Assembly: GCF_036711975.1 (NCBI RefSeq)
Contig: NC_091976.1
Span: 21,018,001-21,082,000 of the forward strand
Length of the DNA: 64,000 bases
Direction of reading: 5' to 3'
Source of the DNA: Onthophagus taurus
Taxonomy: Eukaryota > Arthropoda > Insecta > Coleoptera > Scarabaeidae
Shown piece after piece: positions 24,321 through 33,998 of this stretch. A program made the translations under genes and the position numbers. The notes beneath the pieces are model-generated. The model did not search any database. It was not told where the DNA came from and worked only from the letters and a program-made list of their open reading frames with translations. Every line of letters starts with the position of its first letter. Positions within the stretch are counted from its first letter, which is position 1.

Positions 24321-25400
24321 TTAAACAATTGAACACAATAATAATTTACACCATTTTTTGATCGATCCTATGTCCGTTCTATTTTGCCGTATGTGGTCAT
24401 GTTGCTGGGTTCGATATTTATGTAATTGGTTATTTTTCGGTTGTAAATCCATATTGTTTGTAACATATTTAATGCATTCTAGAATATACAGACATGGAAG
24501 CGTCAAACACCTAAGCTGTCTAAAAGTTACTCTGCAATTGTCGCGATATCCCTGACCTCCAACTATTCTTATTGCTCTTCTTTGTATCCCGAAGATTCGC
24601 TTAGCCATACTAGAGTGTCCCCAGGCTATTAGTCCATAAGTGATATGAGAAGCAATGAGTAGCAGAGAGAAGTATACTGTTCGCAGCGCATGAGTGGAGA
24701 CAGTGACAGATAGTTGTCTCAGCAAAAAAGCAGTAGAACTAAGTCTACCGGCTAACTTAACCCCATGCTCAGCCCATGTCAGGACCGAGTCCAGATATAA
24801 ACCCAAAAACTTGCATTCAGAAACAACTTCCACCTAGTCATCTGTGCGCAAGGTGAAGACCATGTTAAGTGTCTTACTTACATTTAGGGTCAGGTTATTA
24901 CTATTAAACCAAACCTTAGCTAATTCAAATGTATTCCACTGTACCGCTGTAGCCGCATTCAAAACAGAACCCTGTGGCATACTGTGTTTAATATCACCGA
25001 GGTCAGAAAGTTGTGAATTAAATTTGTCATACTGTTTACGGTTGGACAAATAGGACGATATTAAGCCGCAAACTTTAGGAGATACGTTGTACATAATTTC
25101 CTTAAAAGAGTGAAGTGAGAAACACAATCAAAAACCTTTGTTAAGTCAACAAAAGAGATATTGCAAAATTCTGATTTCTCGAAACAGTCCACAATATTAT
25201 CCAATAACTTCAGTACTGCACTTGTAGTTGATCTACCGTGTCGAAAACCAACCTGAGTCTTGCTAAAGCAAGAGTTTTTAAAACCGCTGACGTGACTGCA
25301 GAAGATAGCAATTAATCCAACCGAAACCCAACCTAACCCATACTGGTTAAGTATTGAACAATGTTTGACTGGCATTGATAATTGTGAGATACACAAGGAA
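24321..25400 (-). mobile_element. Non-LTR reverse transcriptase relic lacking catalytic core
   Basis: Read right to left, 25300-25061 gives TQVGFRHGRSTTSAVLKLLDNI, CNISFVDLTKVFDCVSH (the RT 'FDLSKAFD' block), then GLISSYLSNRKQY and HSMPQGSVL. At about 24960 the sequence jumps from GSVL directly to FNSNNLTLNVSKT, so the segment with the YADD polymerase motif is deleted. After that come CKFLGLYLDSVLTW and ITYGLIAWG (24830-24620) and IFGIQRRAIRIV. It is a recognisable jockey/CR1-type polymerase that cannot function. Confidence 0.82.
25283..25352. repeat. Short dispersed element with (CCCAA)n core, copy 1
   Basis: This ~70-bp segment runs from ACCGCTGACGTGACTGCAG through CAATTAATCC and a short CCCAA-type run to CATACTGGTTA. 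The same order recurs at 26656-26735 with a longer run. It interrupts the LINE relic at its 5' side. It may be a retroposed tail or a small element; its identity is unknown. Confidence 0.65.
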
Positions 25401-25583
25401 AATTAAACCAACAATGCTGCTCAGTAATACGTAATTTTTCATAGCTGCTCATACTGCCAATTTCTCTTTGCATAACCAAACCCAACCCAACCCTTTTTTT
25501 TACGAGGTTGAGGAAAATCTACTAACAGACACCCGGCTTGGGATCTTGAGCGGCCGGATAGTATAATAATTGAATCCCCGACG

Positions 25584-25975
25584 ATCTCTCCTTTTCTCTT
25601 TCACCTTGCCAACCGGTCAACGTAGGTCTCGATGTAGGAAGACAAATAAACAAATTACTTTTTATCACGTTATTTTAAAATTAACCTACTCGGTCGAGGG
25701 GGAGATATGGCCTTCCCCTCTCTGTCCACTTCTTTCACCCTTATCTTGCCTCCGCCTTTTGCTTTTCATGCTCTCCGTACCGGGAGTGGAAGATTGCTTC
25801 CAGGTGCTCTGCTCTCCATCGATGCAGGAGGACAAAAAAAAGACAAAAAGTACTTTTTGTCAAGTTACTATAAAATTTACATACAAGGCCGAGTTCCTCC
25901 ATCTTTCAACCTGGAATCAGACATAACAGTCAGACATATTGACCGGTTAACAAGGTGAAAGAGAAGAGGAGAGAT
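25584..25975. mobile_element. 392-bp element with 37-bp terminal inverted repeats
   Basis: The arms at 25584-25620 and 25939-25975 are inverted copies (ATCTCTCC, TTCTCTTTCACCTTG, AACCGGTCAA when read inward from the left), differing at only a few positions. Inside are two diverged direct repeats of about 70 bp (25631-25697 and 25819-25892), each starting GATG[T/C]AGGA[A/G]GACAAA. No transposase is encoded; the overlapping ORFs here are shadows of the repeat. This is a non-autonomous transposon of unknown superfamily. Confidence 0.78.
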
Positions 25976-26029
25976 GAAAGTTACTCCGAAGTAGTGTCCA
26001 ATCGGGCGATTCCAGATCTTTAGAATGCT

Positions 26030-26650
26030 GTAACATCTAACTCACCAAATTGTAACCTCCCGACACTACTTCACACACCCTTTCGCAGTCCTCTCTAGCT
26101 GTTCTGAATTGCATACACTTAAACAGAGTGATAAGTTGGTCTATTTCCATTTATTCTAATATTTCAAATAATCTCGCAACATGAATTCCTACATCCATAA
26201 ACAGAGTGTGTTTTGGGGTGTCCTCGTCAACGTAAAACCAACACTTCGTCGTTTGCGATTTTTTATCTTGAAAAGATAACTTCTATAGACGCCATGTCCA
26301 GTCAGAGCCTGCGTCAAATGAAAATCCACTTCTCCCCAATTTCTCGTGAACCATTCTGCCACATTCGGTATAAATGACCTCGTCCATTCTTCATGTTTCT
26401 CTCATCTTGTCTGCCAGCACTCCATAATTTTTGTCTTCCATCGGCTTTCCATATACAGCTTTGATCTCTCTCTAAACAGGAGATCCATGGGCGGGGTACC
26501 AGCTATGACCTTGATACCCACTCCCTATACCCACGCCTCACACTCTTCTGTAGGCTGATGAAGTGTTTATCGCCAAACGTCTATTTACTGCCGCTAGTAA
26601 TCCTCTAAATCTTTTGTACTGTAAAGCTCTTTCCCATGTTGGTACTGCAT
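26030..26650 (-). mobile_element. R1-clade LINE 3' fragment
   Basis: Minus-strand reading from 26640 gives VPTWERALQYKRFRGLLAAVNRR, then VIAGTPPMDLLFRERS, WTRSFIPNVAEWF, GEVDFHLTQALTGHGVYRSYLF and TPQNTLF. These are the post-RT and C-terminal blocks of R1-like LINEs ('GEVdfyLTQlLTGHG.f..YL', 'EHtlf.Cp.w'). Stops interrupt the frame, and the zinc-binding cysteines are mostly lost. RT and endonuclease are absent here. Confidence 0.8.
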
Positions 26651-26655
26651 ATAGA

Positions 26656-26735
26656 ACCGCTGATGTGGCTGCAGAAGGCAGCAATTAATCCAACCCAACC
26701 CAAACCCAACCCAAACCTAAACCCAACCCATACTG
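26656..26735. repeat. Short dispersed element with (CCCAA)n core, copy 2
   Basis: Second copy of the 25283 element: ACCGCTGATGTGGCTGCAG, CAATTAATCC, then an extended CCCAA/CCCAAA run, then CATACTGGTTA. It directly abuts the R1-like fragment, as copy 1 abuts the other LINE relic. Confidence 0.7.
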
Positions 26736-26889
26736 GTTATTTTCTTAGTGCTATACCAAACTCATTTGTATCAAAGACAAGGGATTTGATTAGAATTTAA
26801 TGAAATTCTAAAGTATCTTGAGAATTAAACACCGCGATGTCATCAAATTTTTGGTCATCTTATGTCAGAAAAGTTTACCAAGAGCAGAC

Positions 26890-27060
26890 TACGTTTGCTA
26901 TCAGTTCATGTTTCAATTCTAAATCCAACTAATTCACTACCAGCTCTAACTCGCTCATCGACCTCCTCATTGCCAACAACACCAGTCTGATCTGGTATCC
27001 AAATCAGCATTTTTGAACTGTCAATATATAGACAATGTCCGTCTGTTCTTGTATTTGACA
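26890..27060 (-). mobile_element. LINE RNase H fragment
   Basis: The minus strand reads IWIPDQTGVVGNEEVDERVRAGS. It corresponds to the conserved RNase H end block of insect LINEs ('W[VI]PgHsGi.GNE.AD.lAr.GS'), with the active-site D retained but neighbouring positions decayed. It is isolated, without its polymerase. Confidence 0.6.
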
Positions 27061-29141
27061 TTACAAAGATCAGTTAGATAAATAGTTTTCACAGCCTTTT
27101 AAGTCAGGTGTAAAAGCATAGATCAAGCAATGCAAGACGTATTTCGCAAGAGCTATCTTTGTGATTATTGCACCAGATCTCGCCAATTCAACAACACATT
27201 CGGTGTGTGAGACCTGTTGGACTTTGCTACACCAAGCTGCAAGACTATTTGTAACTATTGATTTTTCTTTCCTCATCTTGCAAACACCCATTTCCAGATT
27301 TTAAACATATAGTTTCAATGCAAAGTGAAGTGGCTAAACAGGTAATATTACTGTTCCCTTGTGCTTAATATATCTATGATTCGGATACAACGGTTTAGAA
27401 GAAACCCATCATTTGGATATCCTTATCCTCAATGAAATTGAGTTGAATTTTATGTCTAAATCCTCTGCTGTATTTATGGTAACACAGGTTAGTTGGGTGA
27501 TTTTAAAGCTTTATTCTCCTTCAGTTCCTGCAGTTGTCTAAGCCACTTGCTCGGACATTGACCTATCAGAACCTACTTTTTATTCCGAGATGAAGAAGAA
27601 ATACGAATGAACTCGTTCCCATGATAATATTTGCAAATGAAAGAGTAATCTTTACTTCTATAAGCACCTCTAAAAGAACTAGATGTATCTCTCTTCCTTG
27701 GAATTGGTTTTTGGGATCAAGAGTTAGCTTATCTTATAACCATCTTTCTCACCTATACGTTGCCAAATACTTAACATAAGCTATTTAAAGCTAAAATATG
27801 AGATGATCAGAGGCAAATATAAAAACAAACAACTGATACCCAATTCAAGAGCTCCACTATGTTTTTAAGATCACATTCAAGTCATATAAACACGTGGCAA
27901 CAAATATGTGTTTCATCATTTTTTCTCCCACACTCGCTTCTGTATTAAAAGATCTTCTTTTAACTCAAATACACGTGCTAGAATTCTTCCTTTAGAAAGT
28001 TATCCATCTCACTATACATAATAAGTAATTTTGGTAACAATATGGTGTAATTAGCTTCTATTTCCCATTTCCCATAATGATTTTTGTTTATCTTAATTTA
28101 TACAGTTGTTTATTACATAACTTTATAATCCTCAAAATATGAATCATAATAAAGCACTTGAGAAGAGACCCATCACAGGTAAAGCACGTGATTTAACTTT
28201 CTCGGGTTCAAGTGACCATCTCCAAGATCTCACAATACATCCCAGGAAGATCTTAATAACAAATTCTTATTATGTTGTCCTTTCACTATTTCCTTTTAAA
28301 AATCCAAAACCGTACTCTTGTTCGCAACTTGTTAACAAGTTCTTTTTAATCGTTTTAAAATTGCTCTAATTCCCTGCACATAAAACGACTATTCGAGGGC
28401 ATAAACCATGACGATTAGGCATTTTAAACATTCCGTTCAGGATTCTATTTCAAGCGTACTGACCTCCGGGTCATAACCAAAAGTGGAAAGGAGGAGTCAC
28501 GCGCTTTCGCCTTTTAAGAGAATCCACTTCTTGTTTGAAAACGAGGACTAAAAAAAATAATTGTGGCACACCGTAAACCGTTTTTACGATGGTGTTTACG
28601 AAATTTTCTAATTCGATTACGACATCTTCACTTCGAGATTAGGCGAGGATTCCTTCTTAGATAATTATTTCTAAGATTGCAACTCGATTTATGGCAATAA
28701 TTATAAATGGAGTATTGAGATGGGAATTAATAATTGAAATGGGGTATTATTAATGGTTTGAAACGTGTTTGCAAGCTTTTTGTATGATGCGAAGTGGTTT
28801 ATTATGGCCGGTTGATATGCATCTTGAGTCTTAATTATGATATATGAGTTGAGTTTGACTTAATCAGGTCACGGTTTCTTGCTCAATTAGAATTCGCGAT
28901 TAAATCTTATCCCTACGTTTATGGGGGGTTAAAAAATGTTAAGAATCTGTATGGGGCATACTTAGTTTACTTTCACTTGTAAACAGGAAGCGTTCGCTAT
29001 ACACTTAGACACATAAAGTATCGACGATTTGAAATGATGAGAAGAAATTCTTGACCTATAACTTTTGACTCGAAATTTTCGCAAAGATTTTTTTTGCATG
29101 AATCGTGACTTACTTAATAATGATTAAATTTTGTTTTTCAG
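27061..29141. other. Intergenic, upstream of secreted-protein gene
   Basis: No recognisable gene. The last kilobase should hold the promoter and the first exon (with the start codon) of the gene at 29142; I could not identify that exon with confidence. Confidence 0.4.
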
Positions 29142-29784
29142 ATTTTTAAATATATCTTATTTGCAACATCATTTCTTTGTGTTCACGCTGGTTCAAGTTA
29201 TCAATACATAAACTTTCAAAAACCTTCGAGTTCTCAATCGAAACCATCGAAGTTAGCGTATTTACGTTCGTCTAAAGGATACGCTCTTGAGGATCGTTAT
29301 AGAGGAAGGATCAACAATAACCAACCAGTTCAAAACCATGGTCTTTTACAACAACCCGATAATTTTGCAGGATTCGACACGATCCCAAAAGATTTAAATA
29401 ATTTATCTTATGAAATAAACGGTAAGAAATCACCATGTTAGATTTATAAAACGAGAATGGAGATATTTCATGTAAAGGTTAAGAAATCGTGAGAAATGTT
29501 ATTAAAAAGATTCTTGTTACTTGAAAGTTTTATTCTTGTTTTTATTTTTTTTAGAAATTTATGATCCATATCTGTTAACTGGAAATGCAGCAAAACAAGC
29601 ATCAAGATTTCTTTACGGTCGAGGTCCGTTATTTTTTGGACAATATCCACATGTAAAGGCATTATTGAGAAATCAAGAGAAGAGACAGGCAAATGGTTTG
29701 GCTGGGAATCGACTGGGATCGCTAAGACCAAATTCTCCGTTTCATAGATATGAAAAACCACATTATTTTAATTGGTATATTTAA
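29142..29784 (+). CDS. Small secreted protein of unknown function (5' exon missing)
   Basis: Two exons, 29142-29421 and 29555-29784, join in frame (phase 1, intron 133 bp) and give at least 169 residues ending with a stop. The left border has a good acceptor (TTTTTCAG), so a short upstream exon with the ATG is expected. The first residues (FKYILFATSFLCVHAGSS) are a clear signal peptide. The mature part is rich in N, Q, Y and basic residues, has no cysteines beyond the signal, and contains KEKR-like basic spots (NQEKRQ) and a Y/F/G-rich segment (FLYGRGPLFFGQYP). I do not recognise a family; it could be a peptide precursor or a cuticle-type secreted protein. Two exons with matching phase and an intact frame argue that it is real. 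Confidence 0.7.
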
Positions 29785-29984
29785 ATAAATAATTTCTTCA
29801 GGCATAAAACTTCATTTTTATTATTCCTGAAACATTACTGTCCAGTAGTGATGATCACATCTATCCGGTCATTATGGTTATAATTTCTGGTGCATTTCTG
29901 AAGTGATACGCTATATTGCCACATTATTGCGATATTTGAATAAAAATGAAATTAATAAGAAAGCTGATAAGTCAACTTATTTGG

Positions 29985-31425
29985 ATCCAAGATACAAAAT
30001 GAACTTTTGATGCTGATTTAACTAACGAAGCAACTCTAAAAAGAGGATACTTAATTAATAATTGGCGATATTTCTACAAGAATCCTTCAAAAAATTAATT
30101 TTATAGCGAATTTTGAAAGTTATCGATGAAAATTGCAACATCGAAAATTTTATCAAAACTTCAAATATTGTTTTCTCAAAAACTAAAAGTTATTTTTGAA
30201 AACGAGTTGGTTCATTGGAAAGAGGACACCTTTATTAACATTTTGGGAAATTTTTATATTCATATTCCAAGAAATCGATTTTATACGAATTATTAAAATT
30301 TTATCGGCGAAAATTGCAAAATTCGAAAAAATGTTCGATTATTTCAAAAATTTATTTCTGAAGAACTACAAGTGATTTTTCAAAACGGTTTTTTGCATTA
30401 AAAAGAGGATACTTTAATTAATAATTGGTGATATTTCCACAAGGAACCTTCAAGAAATTAATTTTGTAGCGAATTTTGAAAATTATCGATAAAAATTGCA
30501 ACATCGAACATTTTATCAAAACTTCTAATATTGTTTTCTCAAAAACTAAAAGTTATTTTTCAAAAAGGGTTGGTTCATTGGAAAGAGGACACTTTTATTA
30601 ACATTTTGGGAAATTTTCATATTCATATTCCAAGAAATCGATTTTATACGAATTATTAAAATTTAATCGGCGAAAATTGCAAAATTCCAAAAAATTGTCG
30701 ATTATTTCAAAAATTTATTTCTCAAGAACTAAAAGTGATTTTTCAAAACGGTTTGTTGCATTAAAAAGAGGATACTTTAATTAATAATTGGTGATATTTC
30801 CACAAGGATCCTTCAAGAAATTAATTTTATAGCGAATTTTTAAAATTATCGATAAAAATTGCAACATCGAACATTTTATCAAAACTTCAAATATTGTTTT
30901 CTCAAAAACTAAAAGTTATTTTTCAAAACGGGTTGGTTGATTGGAAAGAGGGCACTTTTATTAACATTTTGGGAAATTTTCATATTCATATTCCATGAAA
31001 TCGATTTTATACGAATTATTAAAATTTAATCGGCGAAAATTGCAAAATTCGAAAAAATTGTCGATTATTTCAAAAATTTATATCTCAAGAACCAAAAGCA
31101 ATTTTTCAAAACGGCTTGTTGTATTCAAAAGAGGATGCTTTAATTAATAATTGGTGATATTTCCACAAGGATCCTTCAAGAAATTAATTTTATATCGAAT
31201 TTTGAAAATTATCGATAAAAATTGCAACATCGAAAATTTTTTCAAAACTTTAAATATTGTTTTCTCAAAAACTAAAAGTTATTTTTCAAAACGGGTTGGT
31301 TCATTGGAAAGAGGACTCTTTTATTGACATTTTGGGAAATTTTCATATTCATATTCCAAGAAATCGATTTTATATGAATTATTAAAATTTAATCGGCGAA
31401 AATTACAAAATTCGATCAATCATCT
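29985..31425. repeat. 362-bp dimeric satellite array, about four copies
   Basis: Units start at 30045, 30408, 30770 and 31133 (spacing 363, 362, 363), each at GGATACTTTAATTAATAATTGG or a close variant. Each unit consists of two diverged halves of about 180 bp, the second starting near GGACACTTTTATTAAC (e.g. 30224). The halves end alike, in CTCAA[A/G]AACTAAAAGT followed by ATTTTTCAAAACG. This is a two-monomer higher-order repeat. It ends near 31425 in a short segment with an inverted repeat. No coding capacity is seen. Confidence 0.9.
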
Positions 31426-31445
31426 TGACAAATTCTATCATCTTG

Positions 31446-31496
31446 TTGACCTGTTGACGCGTTTATAGTTGAGCTGTAAACGCGTCAACAAGTCAA
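31446..31496. repeat. 20-bp inverted repeat (hairpin) at satellite edge
   Basis: 31446-31465 and 31477-31496 are reverse complements with one mismatch (TTGACCTGTTGACGCGTTTA on the left), separated by 11 bp. The TAAACGCG core appears once more just downstream. The hairpin sits at the end of the 362-bp array and may be part of a transposon terminus. Confidence 0.75.
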
Positions 31497-31499
31497 CTG

Positions 31500-33282
31500 T
31501 AAACGCGTGGTTTGTTTTGTATTATCTTGGATTTTGTTTAAATGTGTTTTGATTTTTGATTATATATAAAAGGAAAAAGTTTCAAGTTTAGATTAAAATT
31601 GTTGAAGTTTTACTTTGGATGATGTGTTGGATTTAATGTTTAATATTTTTTCAACTTAATTGACAATTCTACTGAAGATGATTGTTTCCTCGAAATCGAT
31701 ATAGAAATACAATAAAATAAAAAAGCAAGAAAGAGGAAAAAATTTGTTTTTATTTAAATTGAATTATGAATTATGACCATGATTCACAGTAACTGCATTA
31801 CCACCTATAATATTCGGGTTAGGTAAAGGATTGAGTCAAAAAACCAGTTTAATACCTGGATTTTCAGCTAGTAAATCGTGAATCCAGTTACTTCAATTGT
31901 TTTTGCACTTGTCCATTCAACCAATTGGATCAACCAATCAAAAGTCCTATCCACTAACTACACATGCAGTCATTGAACTGCATTTTCCATTGGTCACAAT
32001 AAAAATCTAGTAATTATTTCTGACAGTGCATTGTATCAAAAATGATAAAATAGTACCAGGATAATGTAAAGATGTCCGGTTCAGATTGTTGCATGATAAC
32101 CTCGACTCAGAAACACATTTCGGAAGTTCTTGTCCATAGTCCAGACTTGGTTTCTTCTGATTTTTAATTGGTTTTTTTAATCTACAAGAAAATCAAGAAA
32201 ATGCAATCTACAGAAATTCCACCAGAACGAAGAAGTTCGTTTGTAAAATTTATGAACCAGATGTCAGAAGTCAGTGCTATAAATTCTCCAATGTACTGGT
32301 TGACGAAGCCCTTTACCTAGATTCTGTCTCATTTACAAATACAACAAAATCATATGTTAGAGATTCTACCAATTTTAAGGAATTAATCAAAAATATAAAG
32401 TTAGATTCGTTTGGTAAGCTTCGATATAAAACCTCCATTTACCAGAGTATCAGTCAAAGATGGTCTTCACCTTTGTTATCGGTAATCCCCAGTTTCTACA
32501 TGGGTATGTTTAAATAGCGTTAAAAAGGTGTCCGTGGAAATCAAAGCTATGGTTGCGTTACGAGGATAACACTTTTGTGATCTGGTAGCATGGATAAAAG
32601 ACAATCATTCGTAGACCATCTGAGTTTAGTTACCGCAAAATTAAAGTTCTGTATCGGAAACTACATTACCGGCGTTCGACAATGAAATTTTTTAGTTTTC
32701 AATGGTAATTCCTTATTCGGTCGCCGACCGGTGGTTCCCCATTCTACTGGGTGACATATTTTCCGAAAAACATTTAGAACGTTGGGCGTATTGTAGGCAA
32801 TATTTAAAAATATTGGGAATGTGTTTGATGCATTAAACGAAGAGGATGCGTCAATCAAAATTTCAAGGGACCTACTTAATGATAATACAACAAAATTAGA
32901 TTTGATTTGATCCATTGCATCAAATTATGGCTTTCTTAGCGCATCAATAAAAACATTGGAAACATCTGGGCTTCCGGCTTTTAGATAGGTTGATGTAGTG
33001 ATACAACCTCAGGACTTAATTAATGGCATAATCAGTGAAGCTGTTTTCTTCAACTAACATTTTTGAAGCATATTTTTGGTTTCCCTAGTTATAACAAAAT
33101 TTGTGCGTTGCGGTGATAATGGCCAGGAAAAATCCACGCATATCTAAGCTTATAATGTAAATGGGTTAACATTGGCGGCAATTATATTGAAAAATAACTA
33201 GTAACCATTTGATTTCTATAAATAAAGTAGAAACCTTGTACACCAAAATAAATTTTATTTAAAAAAAATACATAATTCTTTT
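31500..33282. other. Intergenic, possible old hAT-like debris
   Basis: No intact gene. Around 32850-33000 the plus strand gives short matches to the C-terminal part of hAT-like transposase-derived proteins (a run ending KTLETSGLPAFR, cf. 'kiLEtsGLPl'), broken by stops. The evidence is weak and I do not call an element. The left part near 31510-31740 is AT-rich and also resembles transposon end sequence. Confidence 0.3.
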
Positions 33283-33855
33283 CTATATATGATTAAAATT
33301 GATAAAATGAATAAATACTCCTAAAACTATCAATATCACACTAAAATCTAAATGATTTCCTTTATTACATAAATCTCCTTTACAAAAACACATAAATACT
33401 CGTTGATGATTATATTGTGTATAAGCACATCTTTCCTCATTATCAGATGGTCCTCTTTGCAAACAATGCCGTTGAGTTGCTATGTCATAATCTAAAAATC
33501 ACCGAAAAATTTGAAAAAATTGTAACATGTGTTGCCTAAATCCCAAAAAAAGCCTCAACTTCAAAATAAAATTAATAACCTTCTTTTTGGGCGTTTTCTG
33601 TTTCTAACATTTTTCCGCACCACCCAGAAGCGCAAGGAGCCGAAGTGATGCCTGTATCATTTGCTTTGAACACAAAGGTGTCTTTGCAACTTCCTAATTC
33701 GCCTCTGCTTCGGCATACGTAGCATCGTTGTAAGAGTCCTAATGGATAAAACAGCCAGTGAAAAAGCGTAATGAATTTTTCATAGATTTTCACTTACCGT
33801 TATTAAAACTTGGGAGAATAACTATAAAGATGAACACAACCGTTTTATAATGCAT
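33283..33855 (-). CDS. Ly6/uPAR three-finger GPI-anchored protein
   Basis: Exons 33798-33855, 33580-33738 and 33283-33491 join in frame (phases 1 and 1) to 141 residues. A signal peptide (about 1-19), ten cysteines in Ly6 spacing (CYVC near the start, CASGWCG, and the closing CFCKGDLCN), and a hydrophobic tail (about 122-141) fitting a GPI signal are all visible. Insect Ly6 proteins sit on the outer membrane face and act in septate junctions, ion-channel control and signalling; the 'CASGWCGK...ATQR.C.QRGP.DNE.RC' pattern is shared with a set of uncharacterised insect members. Introns are 59 and 88 bp. It lies 143 bp downstream of the FAM187-like gene on the same strand. The family is certain; the subfamily is not. 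Confidence 0.88.
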
Positions 33856-33998
33856 CGCGAATGCTTATTTGGTTAAGTTTCTATCACATAAAAGACATTT
33901 TTTGTACTTTCACCTGGCAGTGACTACTACTTCTTGAAGGTGAAGAACTTGGGTGTAAACGTATATTTTATACGAAAATGAACAAAAGTTATTGTACA

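Noticed and set aside
32200-33000. hAT-like transposase
   Set aside because: Only scattered short resemblances with many stops; not enough to call an element.
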